Assembly (NCBI RefSeq): GCF_002209565.1
Contig: NZ_NJIH01000004.1
Coordinates: forward strand, 186,001-250,000
DNA: 64,000 bases
Source of the DNA: Candidimonas nitroreducens
GTDB taxonomy: Bacteria > Pseudomonadota > Gammaproteobacteria > Burkholderiales > Burkholderiaceae_B
Reading direction: 5' to 3'
Shown: positions 1 to 9,483 of the stretch, in pieces
Numbering within the stretch: position 1 is the stretch's first letter
How the letters are laid out: each line of letters opens with the position of its first letter
Notes under the pieces: generated by a model
Databases searched by the model: none
Told to the model about the DNA's origin: nothing
The model's input: the letters and a program-made list of their open reading frames with translations, nothing else
Translations under genes and position numbers: made by a program

Positions 1-214
1 TGGCTTCGACGCTGGCGCCGTCAGCCACGTTGGCCGCAACGAAATGCGCCTGGCCGCCGGCCGCGCGGATCTGCTCGGTAACGGCCCGGCCGTGTTCTTC
101 GTGAATATCGGCCACCATCACGCGTGCGCCTTCGCGCGCAAAGGTCTGGGCAATGCCTGCGCCGAACCCCGAGCCCGCGCCTGTGACGATGGCGACTTTA
201 CCTGCAAGACGCAT
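1..214 (-). CDS. Short-chain dehydrogenase/reductase (SDR), N-terminal part only
   Basis: This is the first 71 codons of an NAD(P)-dependent SDR oxidoreductase; the rest lies beyond the left edge. Translation of the minus strand begins MRLAGKVAIVTGAGSGFG, giving the beta-alpha dinucleotide-binding signature TGxxxGxG (TGAGSGFG at residues 11-18). It continues with an acidic residue at the end of the second strand (MVADI), which in this family often favours NAD over NADP. It ends in the usual N-A-N type turn region (VAANVAD). The catalytic Ser/Tyr/Lys are outside the window, so the substrate cannot be named. It lies 26 nt downstream of the aldehyde dehydrogenase on the same strand. An alcohol-to-aldehyde-to-acid pair in one operon is plausible but is inference. 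Confidence 0.85.
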   Translation of the reverse strand, partial: MRLAGKVAIVTGAGSGFGAGIAQTFAREGARVMVADIHEEHGRAVTEQIRAAGGQAHFVAANVADGASVEA

Positions 215-240
215 GTTCTGTTCTCCTGCCGTTATTCCAT

Positions 241-1674
241 TCAATGCTTGATGGCAATGGTCTTGAGCGTGGTGAAGCCGTACAGGGCCTCGAAACCCTT
301 CTCGCGCCCGTAGCCCGACTGGCCGGTGCCGCCGAAGGGCAGCTCGACGCCGCCGCCGGCGCCGTAGTTATTGACGAACACCTGGCCCGAACGCAGCTTG
401 TGCGCCAGGCGCAGCTGGCGCGCGCCGTCCTGCGTCCAGACGCCGGCCACCAGGCCGTAGCGCGTGCCATTGGCCAGGCGCACCGCGTCGGCCTCGTGCT
501 CGAAGGGAATGGCGGCCAGCACCGGGCCGAAGATTTCTTCCTGCCCCAGCCGGTGCTCGGCGGGCACGTGCGTCAGCAGCACCGGCGGCTGGTAGAAGCC
601 CGCGGCCGGCGCAGATTCCAGCAAGGTGCCGCGCGCCGCGACCTGGATGCCGTCGCGGTCGGCCAGTTCCAGATAGCCGCGCACGCGCTCGAGCTGGCGG
701 GCGCTGATCAGCGGCCCGCAGTCCAGGTTTTCCGAGGCCGGGCCGGTGCGAGTGCAGGCAAACAGCTCGGCCAGGCGATCCATCAGCGTGGAATACAGCG
801 GACGCTGCACCAGCAGGCGGCTGCCGGCCGAGCAGGTCTGGCCGGCGTTCTGCACGATGGCACTGAGTAACACCGGCAGTGCGGCGTCGATGTCGGCGTC
901 GGCGAACACGATTTGCGGCGACTTGCCGCCCAGTTCCAGCGTGACGGGCGCGAAATGCGCCGCGGCGGCCTGCGCCACCTGCATGCCCGTCTGCGGCGAA
1001 CCCGTGAACGAAATGTGGTCGATGCCGGGGTGCGCCGCCAGGGCCGCACCGGCTTCGGCACCCAGGCCGGTACATATGTTCAGCGCACCGTCGGGCAGCC
1101 CGACTTCCTGGGCGATGCGCGCCACTTCCAGCAGCGAGATGCAGGCGTCCTCGGCAGGCTTGACGACGCAGGCATTGCCCACCGCCAGCGCAGCGCCGAC
1201 ACTGCGGCCGAAGATCTGCAAGGGATAGTTCCACGGAATGATGTGGCCCGTGACGCCATGCGGCTCGCGCACGGTCAATACGGTGTAGTCCTGCGCGCTG
1301 GGCAAAGTGGCGCCGTGCAGCTTGTCGGCGGCGCCGCCGTAGAACTCGAAATAGCGGGCGACGGCCGCGGCGTCGGCGCGGCCCTGCTTGAGCGGCTTGC
1401 CGGTGTCGCGCGATTCGAGCTGCGCCAGGTGTTCCTGCTGGTCGAGCAGCGCGCTTGCCAGGCGCAGCAGCAGGCGGCTGCGCTGAGCCGGCGCCATGCG
1501 GCCCCAGGCACCTTCACGCGCGGCGCGGGCGGCGGCCACGGCGGCATCGATATCGGCCGCGCCGGAACGCGCCATGATGTCGAAGGGCTGCCCGTCGGAA
1601 GGATCGATCACCGGCAGGGTTTCGCCGCTGAGGGCTGACACCCAGCGGTTGGCAATGAAGTTCTGGTAGCTCAT
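241..1674 (-). CDS. NAD(P)-dependent aldehyde dehydrogenase
   Basis: A 477-aa member of the ALDH superfamily, which oxidises aldehydes to acids with NAD(P)+. The start MSYQNFIANRWV gives the normal family length. The open frame runs on upstream to 1968, but that part is a GC-rich tandem repeat and not protein-like. Seen in the sequence: the cofactor-loop motif IIPWNYPLQ, the general-base motif LELGGKSP (Glu near residue 245), the nucleophile motif GQTCSAGSR (Cys near residue 280), and the late motif EEIFGPVL. The C-terminal half carries the oligomerisation tail. It is transcribed with the downstream SDR gene. The substrate is not predictable from the sequence; betaine-aldehyde or aromatic-aldehyde type enzymes share this shape. 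Confidence 0.9.
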   Translation of the reverse strand: MSYQNFIANRWVSALSGETLPVIDPSDGQPFDIMARSGAADIDAAVAAARAAREGAWGRMAPAQRSRLLLRLASALLDQQEHLAQLESRDTGKPLKQGRADAAAVARYFEFYGGAADKLHGATLPSAQDYTVLTVREPHGVTGHIIPWNYPLQIFGRSVGAALAVGNACVVKPAEDACISLLEVARIAQEVGLPDGALNICTGLGAEAGAALAAHPGIDHISFTGSPQTGMQVAQAAAAHFAPVTLELGGKSPQIVFADADIDAALPVLLSAIVQNAGQTCSAGSRLLVQRPLYSTLMDRLAELFACTRTGPASENLDCGPLISARQLERVRGYLELADRDGIQVAARGTLLESAPAAGFYQPPVLLTHVPAEHRLGQEEIFGPVLAAIPFEHEADAVRLANGTRYGLVAGVWTQDGARQLRLAHKLRSGQVFVNNYGAGGGVELPFGGTGQSGYGREKGFEALYGFTTLKTIAIKH

Positions 1675-1730
1675 TACGGATCTCTGGTTGGGCAGTTGGA
1701 CGCGGCCCACGCGGCGCGCCCGGAACAGCT

Positions 1731-1828
1731 CGAGCCGCGTAGGTCGAGCCGCGTAGCTCGGGCCGCGCGGGCCGGGCCGCATAGGTCGCACCACGTAAGC
1801 CGGGACGCGCAGGCCGGGCAGTGCAGGC
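1731..1828. repeat. 14-nt tandem repeat, seven contiguous units
   Basis: Seven head-to-tail 14-nt units fill 1731-1828, starting at 1731, 1745, 1759, 1773, 1787, 1801 and 1815. The first two differ at one base (CGAGCCGCGTAGGT, CGAGCCGCGTAGCT). The consensus is roughly CGGGCCGCGTAGGC, decaying toward the right. The array lies 57 nt upstream of the aldehyde dehydrogenase start, between that gene and the divergent epimerase-like gene. Because 14 is not a multiple of three, it would not preserve a reading frame on copy-number change. The rest of the 1675-2053 gap shows nothing else I can name. Confidence 0.9.
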
Positions 1829-2053
1829 GGCCGCCCGACCCGGCCTCGGGAGGAGCGGCCGCCATGCCCGCCGACAGGCCATCGGCCTACACCCAGGCCT
1901 GGCCGGCACGGCCACGAGCCGGGATATCGGGGCGGCTTAGAATGGAGTTTATCAGTATTGGAAACCACGATTCAGGCCTGCTTGCGGGCGAATCACAAGG
2001 GACGCGGCCCGCCCGGGCGGGCAGGCCCATCGCAAGCCGGGAGGAACAGATCG

Positions 2054-2881
2054 ATGACAAGGCGGCGCGTGCTGCTGGCCGGCGCGGGCGACTTGTGCCT
2101 GCGCACCGGCCGGCTGCTGCGGGAACAGGGCGACGAGGTGTGGGCGCTGCGGCGCCGGCCGCCGGCGCACGACTCCACCGGGCTGCGCTGGCTGGCGGGC
2201 GACCTGGCCCGGCCGCTGCGCGGCCTGCCCCCGGGCATTACACACGTGGTGTATGCGCCGGCGCCGGACGCACGCGACGAGCGGGCCTACCGCGCGGTGT
2301 TCGAACACGGCCCACGCAACCTGCTCGCCGCGCTCGATCGCGCGGCGCTGCAGCGCTTCGTGTTCATATCTTCGAGCGCGGTGTACGGCGACCACGGCGG
2401 CGCCTGGGTGGACGAGGACACGCCGGCACGCCCGGCGGCCTTCAACGGCCGCATACTGCTGGAGGCCGAAACCTGGCTGCGGGAAGAGCTGGGCTGCGCA
2501 GCCAGCCTGCGGCTGGCCGGGTTGTACGGCCCCGGCCGCGTGGCCTTGCTGCGCCGCATAGCCGACGGCGCGGCGCGGGTGCCGCGCGGCGCGGGGCATT
2601 GGGCGAATCGCTTCCACATCGACGACGCGGCACGGGCTGTGGCGCATGTGCTGGGCCTGCAGCACGCCCGGCAATGCTACATCGGCGCCGACGACACGCC
2701 GCACCTGATAGAAGATCTGTACGACGCCCTGGCGCGCATGCTGGGGGCGCCGCAGCCCCCGTACGGCCCGCCGGGCGGAGAGACAGGCAGCAAAAGGCTA
2801 GGCAACGCCCGCCTGCGCGCCAGCGGCTTCGTACCGGCGTGGCCGGACGCGGTGCTGGGCTACAAGTCGCTAATTGGCTAA
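2054..2881 (+). CDS. NAD-dependent epimerase/dehydratase family (extended SDR) protein
   Basis: A 275-aa protein. The start at 2054 is chosen because GGGAGGAACAG precedes it at proper spacing; an upstream in-frame ATG at 1958 lacks this. The N-terminus RRVLLAGAGDLCLRTGRLL is a Rossmann entry with a modified GxGxxG. Then come a substrate-strand segment ISSSAVYGD that contains the YxxxK-region-like SSxxVYG motif of extended SDRs, and RLAGLYGPGR typical of sugar-nucleotide epimerases. The region after VYG lacks an obvious YxxxK (it reads AFNGRILLEAE). The active site therefore looks altered, as in YeeZ-like SDR homologues that act as NAD-binding regulators or have unknown roles. Convergent with lpxO. 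Confidence 0.75.
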   Translation: MTRRRVLLAGAGDLCLRTGRLLREQGDEVWALRRRPPAHDSTGLRWLAGDLARPLRGLPPGITHVVYAPAPDARDERAYRAVFEHGPRNLLAALDRAALQRFVFISSSAVYGDHGGAWVDEDTPARPAAFNGRILLEAETWLREELGCAASLRLAGLYGPGRVALLRRIADGAARVPRGAGHWANRFHIDDAARAVAHVLGLQHARQCYIGADDTPHLIEDLYDALARMLGAPQPPYGPPGGETGSKRLGNARLRASGFVPAWPDAVLGYKSLIG

Positions 2882-2961
2882 TGCGCATCTGCAATCAAAA
2901 ATATAAGAATTCATACAAGGGATTCTTATCTCTTTGAAAGCGGATTGGTATAAAGCCCTGC

Positions 2962-2979
2962 CGAGGCCCGCGGGCCTCG
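2962..2979. terminator. Perfect 18-bp palindrome between convergent genes
   Basis: CGAGGCCCGCGGGCCTCG is self-complementary over its whole length. It sits in the 137-bp gap between the convergent epimerase-like gene and lpxO. It could fold as a short-loop hairpin in either transcript. There is no T-run directly after it on either strand, so it is at best a factor-dependent or weak bidirectional terminator. Confidence 0.4.
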
Positions 2980-3018
2980 CGGCGGCCAACGAAACGCCGC
3001 TGGGAAACACGGCCCCGA

Positions 3019-3918
3019 TCAGTGCCAGAAGATCGCCAGCAGGATGACGGCGAAGATGGCCCACTTGACAGCGTAGTAGACGTTGCGGTTCCAGGCCTTG
3101 AGGCGCTTGCCGACGCGGCGTACGGCGTACAGGTACTTGAAGGCACGGTTCAGGCCGCCGGTGCGGTCGCCGATTTCGTTGGGCGAAGCGGCGGCGCGCA
3201 TCAGGAAGCCGCCGATGGCATTATTGACGGCCTGGGCCCAGCGGTACTTCATGGGCCGATCGATGTCGCAGAACAGGATGATGCGGTCTTGCTCGGTCTT
3301 GTTGGCGGCGTAATGCAGATAGGTTTCGTCGAACACCACGTCCTGGCCGTCGCGCCACGAGTATTGCTCGCCATCCACGAAAATAGCGCAGCCGTCGTCG
3401 TTGGGCGTGGCCAGCCCCAGGTGGTAGCGCAGCGAGCCCGCGTAGGGGTCGCGGTGCAGGCCCAGCTTGCCGCCCGGCGGCAGCTGGGCGAACATGGCGG
3501 CCTTCACCGAAGGCAGGCGATTGAGGATCTCCAGCGTGCGCGGGCAGTATTGCGCCGCGGAAGGATGCGGGTTGTCATACCATTTCAGGTAGAAACGCCG
3601 CCAGCCATTGCGGAAGAAGGAATTGAAGCCTATGTCATTGTACTGCTGGGCCGCCTGGATGCGGCTGGCTTCGCGCAAGGCCAGCGCCTCTGCACGTATG
3701 GTCTGCCACTCGCCGCGCAGCACGTCCAGGTCGGGAAACAGCGCAGGCTGCAGGTAGGGTGTGGAAGGCACGCTCGAAAACGCATACACGAAGCAGTTCA
3801 GGGGCGACATGAAAGTGGAATGATCCGACAGCTGCCGGAAGAAGCCATGCCTGACCTTGCCGCGGCGGTGCGTGTAGACCGCGCAGACCACGAACAGCAA
3901 CAACACTATCCAGCGCAT
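3019..3918 (-). CDS. lpxO: Lipid A hydroxylase LpxO (aspartyl/asparaginyl beta-hydroxylase family)
   Basis: A 299-aa Fe(II)/2-oxoglutarate-dependent dioxygenase. Known LpxO proteins 2-hydroxylate a secondary acyl chain of lipid A at the cytoplasmic face of the inner membrane. Start MRWIVLLLFVVCAVYTHRRG gives an N-terminal membrane anchor, and a second hydrophobic helix closes the C-terminus (AVKWAIFAVILLAIFWH). The catalytic core shows GLHRDPYAGSLRYHLGL with the HxD iron ligands, and DETYLHYAANKTEQDRIIL with the distal His and the 2OG-binding Arg. Length and two terminal anchors match LpxO. It follows pgk on the same strand with a gap of about 96 nt and could be co-transcribed. Confidence 0.88.
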   Translation of the reverse strand: MRWIVLLLFVVCAVYTHRRGKVRHGFFRQLSDHSTFMSPLNCFVYAFSSVPSTPYLQPALFPDLDVLRGEWQTIRAEALALREASRIQAAQQYNDIGFNSFFRNGWRRFYLKWYDNPHPSAAQYCPRTLEILNRLPSVKAAMFAQLPPGGKLGLHRDPYAGSLRYHLGLATPNDDGCAIFVDGEQYSWRDGQDVVFDETYLHYAANKTEQDRIILFCDIDRPMKYRWAQAVNNAIGGFLMRAAASPNEIGDRTGGLNRAFKYLYAVRRVGKRLKAWNRNVYYAVKWAIFAVILLAIFWH

Positions 3919-4014
3919 AGGGCCACTCCCGCCCGCAGAGACATTCAAATAAATAAAGCGGCAGTATTATAGCCCGCGGCCCCAGCCGGCCGCCATGAGC
4001 CAAGCGAACGGACA

Positions 4015-5211
4015 CTACCCCGCGGCGCGCGCCTTCAGCGCCTCTACGGCCGGCAGAGGCTTGCCCTCGAGGAATTCCAGGAAGGCGCCTCCGCCCGTGG
4101 AGATATAGCCCATCTTGTCGGCGATATGGAACTTGGCGATGGCCGCCAAGGTGTCGCCGCCTCCGGCAATCGAGAAGGCCGGGGAATCGGCCACCGCGCG
4201 GGCCACGCCCTGCGTGCCGCCGGCAAAGGCCTCGAATTCGAACACCCCTACCGGGCCGTTCCAGACGATGGTTCCGGCCTGCGCCAGAATCGCCGCCAGC
4301 TGCACGGTGGTGCGCGGGCCTATGTCCAGGATCATGTCGTCCTCGGCCACCTCGGCGGCCTCTTTGACGGCGGGCACGGCGTCGGCGCCGAAGTTCTTGG
4401 CGCACACCACGTCCACCGGAATGGGCACCTCGGCGCCGCGCGCCTTCATCAGATCGATCACGGCGCGGGCCTGGTCGAGCTGCTCGGGCTCGGCCAGCGA
4501 CTTGCCGATTTTCAGGCCGGCGGCCAGCATGAAGGTATTGGCGATGCCGCCGCCCACCACCAATTTATCCACCTTGGCGGCCAGGGCCTGCAGGATGGAC
4601 AGCTTGGTGGACACCTTGGAGCCGCCGACGATGGCAACCAGCGGGCGGCGTGGCTCCAGCAGCGCGCGGCCCAGGGCATCGAGCTCGGCCTCGAGCAAGG
4701 GGCCGGCACAAGCCACCGGAGCGTAGTGCGCAATGCCCTCGGTGGTGGCCTCGGCGCGGTGCGCGGTGCCGAAGGCATCATTCACGTAGACGTCGCACAG
4801 CGCGGCCATCTTGCGCGCCAGGGCGGGGTCGTTCTTTTTCTCGCCGACGTTGCAGCGGCAGTTTTCCAGCAGCACCACCTGGCCGGGCTGCACCTGCACG
4901 CCGTCGACCCAATCGCGCAGCAGCGCCACCGGCTGGTCGAGCAGGCGCGACAGGCGCGCGGCAACGGGCTCGAGGCTGTCGGCGGGGGTCAGCACGCCCT
5001 CTTTCGGGCGCCCCAAATGCGAGGTGACCATCACCGCAGCGCCGGCGTCCAGCGCCATGCGCATCGCCGGCACCGAAGCGCGTATACGGGTGTCTTCGGT
5101 GATTTCACCGGCCTCGTCAAAGGGCACGTTCAGGTCGGAGCGTATGAACACGCGCTTGCCTGCCAGGGCGCCGGCGCGCGCCAGGGAACTGAGGGTTTGG
5201 ACTGTAGACAT
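4015..5211 (-). CDS. pgk: Phosphoglycerate kinase
   Basis: A 398-aa cytosolic enzyme transferring phosphate between 1,3-bisphosphoglycerate and ADP. The N-terminal signature [12 protein letters not shown] is present near residue 20, followed by the [10 protein letters not shown] substrate loop. The nucleotide domain carries [12 protein letters not shown] and ends with WNGPVGVFE and a GGGDT motif ([12 protein letters not shown]), all standard. The start [14 protein letters not shown] gives the usual length; the open frame runs upstream to 5628 only because of GC bias. Third gene of a tkt-gap-pgk operon, with a 94-nt gap after gap. Confidence 0.97.
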   Translation of the reverse strand: MSTVQTLSSLARAGALAGKRVFIRSDLNVPFDEAGEITEDTRIRASVPAMRMALDAGAAVMVTSHLGRPKEGVLTPADSLEPVAARLSRLLDQPVALLRDWVDGVQVQPGQVVLLENCRCNVGEKKNDPALARKMAALCDVYVNDAFGTAHRAEATTEGIAHYAPVACAGPLLEAELDALGRALLEPRRPLVAIVGGSKVSTKLSILQALAAKVDKLVVGGGIANTFMLAAGLKIGKSLAEPEQLDQARAVIDLMKARGAEVPIPVDVVCAKNFGADAVPAVKEAAEVAEDDMILDIGPRTTVQLAAILAQAGTIVWNGPVGVFEFEAFAGGTQGVARAVADSPAFSIAGGGDTLAAIAKFHIADKMGYISTGGGAFLEFLEGKPLPAVEALKARAAG

Positions 5212-5305
5212 GGATGTGGGGTGGCCAGATCGGAATTGGAATGTGCGCGGAAAATATGCGCGGGGCGGGTTGCCCCGCCCCGCGCACATCGGTAATGACG
5301 GCGGA

Positions 5306-6319
5306 TCAGCGCGCCGACATGAGCGCGACCGTAGTGTCGAGCATGCGGTTGGAGAAGCCCCATTCGTTGTCGTACCAGGACGACACCTTGACCAGCGAGC
5401 CCGAAACCTTGGTAAGGGTGGCGTCGAAAGTGCTGGAAGCGGGGTTGTGGTTGAAGTCGACCGAAACCAGGGGTTCCGTGTTGTATTCCAGGATGCCCTT
5501 GAGCGGCCCGGATTCCGACGCGGCCTTGAGTATGCCGTTGACTTCGTCGACCGAGGTCTCGCGCGCGGCCACGAACGACAGGTCGACGATGGACACGTTG
5601 ATGGTCGGGACGCGGATGGCGTAGCCATCGAGCTTGCCGTTGAGCTCGGGCAGCACCAGGCCGACCGCGGCGGCGGCGCCGGTCTTGGTGGGGATCATGC
5701 TCATGGTGGCCGAACGGGCGCGGCGCAGATCCTGGTGATAGACGTCGGTCAGAACCTGGTCATTGGTATAGGAGTGCACGGTGGTCATGAGGCCGCTGAG
5801 TATGCCCAGCTTCTGGTGCAGGGGCTGTACCAGCGGCGCCAGGCAGTTGGTGGTGCACGAGGCGTTGGAAATGACTGTGTCGCTGGCCTTGAGCACGCCG
5901 TGGTTCACGCCGTAGACGATGGTGGCATCCACGTCCTTGCCGCCGGGGGCAGAGATAATGACTTTCTTGGCGCCGCCCTTCAGGTGCGCGCCGGCCTTTT
6001 CCTTGGTGGCGAAGAAGCCGGTGCATTCGAGCACGACGTCCACGCCCAGCTCGCCCCAGGGCAGCTCGGCGGGGTTGCGGTTGGCCAGCACGCGGATCTT
6101 GTCGCCATTGACTACCATGTATTCGCCATCTACCGACACCTTGCCCGGGAAACGCCCGTGGGCGGTGTCGTACTGCGTCAGGTGCGCGTTGGTCTTGGGA
6201 TCCCCGAGGTCGTTGATGGCGACGATCTCGATGTCGTGCTTTTTACCGTCCTCGTAGTGGGCGCGCAAAATATTGCGACCAATACGCCCGTACCCATTGA
6301 TCGCTACCCGTATCGTCAT
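5306..6319 (-). CDS. gap: Glyceraldehyde-3-phosphate dehydrogenase, type I
   Basis: A 337-aa tetrameric NAD(P)-dependent enzyme that interconverts glyceraldehyde-3-phosphate and 1,3-bisphosphoglycerate. The N-terminus [19 protein letters not shown] is the Rossmann motif GxGRIGR. The active-site SNASCTTNC holds the nucleophilic Cys near residue 153. The C-terminal [12 protein letters not shown] is the universal signature. It begins 15 nt downstream of the tkt stop, so the two are tightly coupled, and pgk follows. Cofactor preference cannot be read with certainty; the segment [15 protein letters not shown] suggests an NAD-type or mixed enzyme. Confidence 0.97.
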   Translation of the reverse strand: MTIRVAINGYGRIGRNILRAHYEDGKKHDIEIVAINDLGDPKTNAHLTQYDTAHGRFPGKVSVDGEYMVVNGDKIRVLANRNPAELPWGELGVDVVLECTGFFATKEKAGAHLKGGAKKVIISAPGGKDVDATIVYGVNHGVLKASDTVISNASCTTNCLAPLVQPLHQKLGILSGLMTTVHSYTNDQVLTDVYHQDLRRARSATMSMIPTKTGAAAAVGLVLPELNGKLDGYAIRVPTINVSIVDLSFVAARETSVDEVNGILKAASESGPLKGILEYNTEPLVSVDFNHNPASSTFDATLTKVSGSLVKVSSWYDNEWGFSNRMLDTTVALMSAR

Positions 6320-6334
6320 TGCAATTCTCCTGTT

Positions 6335-8380
6335 TTATAAAACTTGCTCGACCGCTGCCGCGACATGCTCGGCCGTAATGCCGAAATACTTGAACAGGAC
6401 ACCGCCGGGCGCCGATTCGCCGTAGGTATCCAGGCCCACCACCTTGCCGTGCAGGCCGACATATTTGTACCAGCCGGCAGTGACGCCGGCTTCCACTGCC
6501 ACGCGCGGCAACCCGTCGGGCAGCACGGCGGCGCGCCATTGCTCGTCTTGCGCATCGAACACTTGGGTGCAGGGCATGGATACCACCCGCACCGCGATGC
6601 CTTTGGCTGCCAGCTGTTCCTGCGCCGCCAGGGCCACCGAGACTTCGGAGCCGGTGGCAATGATGGCCGCGCGCGGCTGCGCCGCGTCGCGCAGCACATA
6701 GCCGCCGCGGGCGATCGCCTGGACGGTCGGTTCGTCGCGCTGCACGAAAGGCAGGTTCTGGCGCGACAACAGCAGCGCGCTGGGGCCGCCGTCGTGCACC
6801 GCCATGCCGATGCTGGCCGGACGCCGCAGCGCCGCGGCCCAGGCCACCGCGGTCTCGGTGGTGTCGCAGGGGCGCCATACGTGCAGATTGGGGATCAGGC
6901 GCAGGCTGGCCGCGTGCTCGACCGACTGGTGCGTGGGGCCGTCTTCGCCCAGGCCGATGGAATCGTGGGTGAACACATGCACCACGCGCTGCTTCATCAG
7001 CGCCGACATGCGCAAGGCATTGCGCGAATAATCGGAGAAGGTCAGGAAGGTGCCGCCGAAAGGCAGGTAGCCGCCGTGCAGGGCCACGCCGTTCATGATG
7101 GCGGCCATGCCGAATTCGCGCACCCCGTAATGGATGTAGCGGCCGGGCTGCAGGCTTTCCGAGCCGACCATTACCGGCGCCCCGCCCTTCCAGTCGGTAA
7201 GGTTCGAGCCGGTCAGGTCGGCCGAGCCGCCCAGCATCTCGGGCACCGCCGGGGCGAAGGCCTGGATGGCGAGCTGCGAGGCCTTGCGAGTGGCGACCGT
7301 CTCGCCCTTGGCGGCGGTTGCGGCAATGAAGGCGCGCGCCTGCTCGTCGAAACCGGCGGGCAGCTCGCCCGCCATGCGGCGCAGGAGCTCGGCAGCCTGT
7401 TCCGGGAAGGCGGCGGCATAGGCATCGAAACGATGCTGCCATTCGGCCTGCAACTCGCCCCCGCGCGGACGGCAGTCCCAGCCCCGGTAGACGTGCTCGG
7501 GAATCTCGAAAGGCGGCCAGGCCCAGCCCAGCGCCTTGCGGGTGGCCGCGACCTCTTCTTCGCCCAGCGGCGAGCCGTGCACTTTTTCGGTGCCGGCCTT
7601 GTGCGGCGAGCCCTTGCCTATGACAGTGCGGCAGCAGATCAGGGTGGGGCCGCCGCCCTCGGCGGACATGCGCTTGGCGCGTTCAATGGCCGCCTCGACC
7701 GCCGCCGCGTCATTGCCGTCGATCGGCGGAATCACGTGCCAGCCATAGCCTTCGAAGCGCTTGACGGTATCGTCGCGGAACCAGCCGTCGACCTCGCCGT
7801 CGATGGAAATGCCGTTGTCGTCATAGAACACGATCAGCTTGGAAAGCCCGAGCGTGCCCGCCAGCGAGCAGGCCTCGTGCGAAATGCCTTCCATCAGGCA
7901 GCCGTCGCCGCAGATGGCATAGGTGTGGTGGTCGACCACCGTATGGCCGGGCCGGTTGAACTCCATGGCCAGCAGGGCCTCGGCCAGCGCCAGGCCCACG
8001 GCATTGGCCAGGCCCTGGCCCAGCGGGCCGGTAGTGGTTTCGACGCCAGGAGTCAGGCCCACTTCGGGGTGGCCGGGCGTGCGGGAATGCAGCTGGCGGA
8101 AATTCTTCAGCTCTTCCATGGGCAGGTCATAGCCGCTCAGGTGCAGCACGGCGTACAGCAGCATGGAGGCATGCCCATTGGACAGCACGAAACGGTCGCG
8201 GTCGAGCCAGGCCGGATCGGCGGGATTATGGCGCAGATGACGCGTCCAGAGCACCTGGGCGACTTCGGCCAGCCCCATGGGAGCCCCCGGGTGGCCCGAA
8301 TTGGCTTTCTGAACCGCGTCCATGGCCAGCACGCGGATAGCATTGGCCAGAGAAGCATCGTGGACTGAAGGTAGGTTCAT
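6335..8380 (-). CDS. tkt: Transketolase
   Basis: A 681-aa thiamine-diphosphate enzyme that moves two-carbon units between sugar phosphates. The start [20 protein letters not shown] matches family N-termini; the frame is open upstream to 8563 but that sequence is not conserved-looking. Visible motifs: [12 protein letters not shown] near the N-terminus, the ThDP-binding [13 protein letters not shown], the middle-domain substrate loop [15 protein letters not shown], and a C-terminal domain with IATGSEV. First gene of the tkt-gap-pgk operon, which links the pentose phosphate pathway with glycolysis. Divergent from rsmE. Confidence 0.97.
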   Translation of the reverse strand: MNLPSVHDASLANAIRVLAMDAVQKANSGHPGAPMGLAEVAQVLWTRHLRHNPADPAWLDRDRFVLSNGHASMLLYAVLHLSGYDLPMEELKNFRQLHSRTPGHPEVGLTPGVETTTGPLGQGLANAVGLALAEALLAMEFNRPGHTVVDHHTYAICGDGCLMEGISHEACSLAGTLGLSKLIVFYDDNGISIDGEVDGWFRDDTVKRFEGYGWHVIPPIDGNDAAAVEAAIERAKRMSAEGGGPTLICCRTVIGKGSPHKAGTEKVHGSPLGEEEVAATRKALGWAWPPFEIPEHVYRGWDCRPRGGELQAEWQHRFDAYAAAFPEQAAELLRRMAGELPAGFDEQARAFIAATAAKGETVATRKASQLAIQAFAPAVPEMLGGSADLTGSNLTDWKGGAPVMVGSESLQPGRYIHYGVREFGMAAIMNGVALHGGYLPFGGTFLTFSDYSRNALRMSALMKQRVVHVFTHDSIGLGEDGPTHQSVEHAASLRLIPNLHVWRPCDTTETAVAWAAALRRPASIGMAVHDGGPSALLLSRQNLPFVQRDEPTVQAIARGGYVLRDAAQPRAAIIATGSEVSVALAAQEQLAAKGIAVRVVSMPCTQVFDAQDEQWRAAVLPDGLPRVAVEAGVTAGWYKYVGLHGKVVGLDTYGESAPGGVLFKYFGITAEHVAAAVEQVL

Positions 8381-8743
8381 GAAGAACTCGCAAGGCGCGG
8401 CCCCATTCGGGGAAACCGCCGGGCCGATCGCCGCAACAGGGTTTGCAAAGGCTTGGATTTTACCATCCGGCATCGCGCCCCCCTTGCGCGCGGATACATT
8501 CGATTGCCTGGTATTGCAGGCGCTTGCACGAGTTTGCCGCCAGGGGCGCTGTGCCTGCGGCAAAAAGCCGCGGCCTGTTCTCCACGACAGCAGGGCGTGC
8601 TACCTTATTGTGCCGGCCCCTTTCATTTTCTTCATTTCCGGCCCCAGTCATTCCGGCTTTTATTATCATTGCCGGCTCACGCCAGTGCCGGCCCGCCTGT
8701 CGCCGGCATTGCCCGGCCGGCTCTCTAGCGCACCCGCACGACC
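8381..8743. other. Intergenic region between divergent tkt and rsmE
   Basis: 363 bp without a gene. It contains a comparatively A/T-rich stretch (about 8605-8670) in otherwise GC-rich DNA, with TTTATTATCAT near 8660 that could serve as a -10 region for rsmE. Promoters for both divergent genes should lie here. I see no convincing -35/-10 pair or operator. Confidence 0.4.
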
Positions 8744-9475
8744 ATGGCTACGCCCCGCTTCTATTGCCCCGCCGGCCTCGCCGCGGGCCAGACCATCGAA
8801 TTGCCGCAGGCGCTCGCGCACCATGCCTTGCGCGTGCTGCGGCTGCGCGACGGCGCGGCCATCGCGCTGTTCGACGGGCGCGGCGGCGAATACCCGGCCA
8901 CGCTGCACGCCACGGGCAAGGGCGCCAGCGCGCTGCTGGGGGCGCACGATGCGCGCGAAGCCGAGCTGGCGGGCGAAATCACGCTGCTGCAGGGTATTGC
9001 CGCCGGCGACAAGATGGACTGGATCATAGAAAAAGCGGTGGAACTCGGCGTGCGGCGGCTGGTGCCGGTGGCGGCCCGGCGCAGTGTGCTGCAGCTGAGC
9101 GGTGCGCGCCTGGAAAAGCGCCGGCAGCACTGGGAACGCGTGGCGCAGTCGGCCAGCGAGCAGTGCGGGCGCAACCGCCTCATGCAGATCGCTGCGCCGG
9201 CCGGCCTGGCCGACTGCCTGCGCGGCCTCGATGAGTCCGGCCTGGCCCTGTTCTGCCATCCCGAGGCGCCGCAAAGCCTGGCGCAGGCGCTACGGCCCGG
9301 CACGCGGCGCCTGGCGCTGCTGGTCGGGCCGGAAGGCGGCTGGGCGGAAGACGAACTGGAACTGGCGCGCGGCCACGGGCTGCAGGCGGTGCGCCACGGC
9401 GCGCGCGTGCTGCGTACCGAGACCGCCGGACTGGCGCTGGTGGCTGCCGCCAGCGCCCTGCTGGGCTGGGACTGA
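8744..9475 (+). CDS. rsmE: 16S rRNA (uracil1498-N3)-methyltransferase RsmE
   Basis: A 243-aa SPOUT-class methyltransferase that uses S-adenosylmethionine to methylate U1498 in helix 44 of 16S rRNA. The N-terminal PUA-like half starts MATPRFYCPAGLA and contains HHALRVLRLRDG. The middle carries KMDWIIEKAVELGV. The trefoil-knot SAM site is visible as LLVGPEGGWAEDELELA followed by VLRTETAGLALVAA near the end. These are the diagnostic motifs, and length is normal. It stands alone, convergent with the barstar-like gene only 8 nt beyond its stop. Confidence 0.95.
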   Translation: MATPRFYCPAGLAAGQTIELPQALAHHALRVLRLRDGAAIALFDGRGGEYPATLHATGKGASALLGAHDAREAELAGEITLLQGIAAGDKMDWIIEKAVELGVRRLVPVAARRSVLQLSGARLEKRRQHWERVAQSASEQCGRNRLMQIAAPAGLADCLRGLDESGLALFCHPEAPQSLAQALRPGTRRLALLVGPEGGWAEDELELARGHGLQAVRHGARVLRTETAGLALVAAASALLGWD

Positions 9476-9483
9476 ACCTCTTC

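Noticed and set aside
6344-8368. 674-aa open frame antisense to tkt
   Set aside because: It mirrors the transketolase codon pattern in GC-rich DNA; no family motif. The opposite frame is an unambiguous transketolase.
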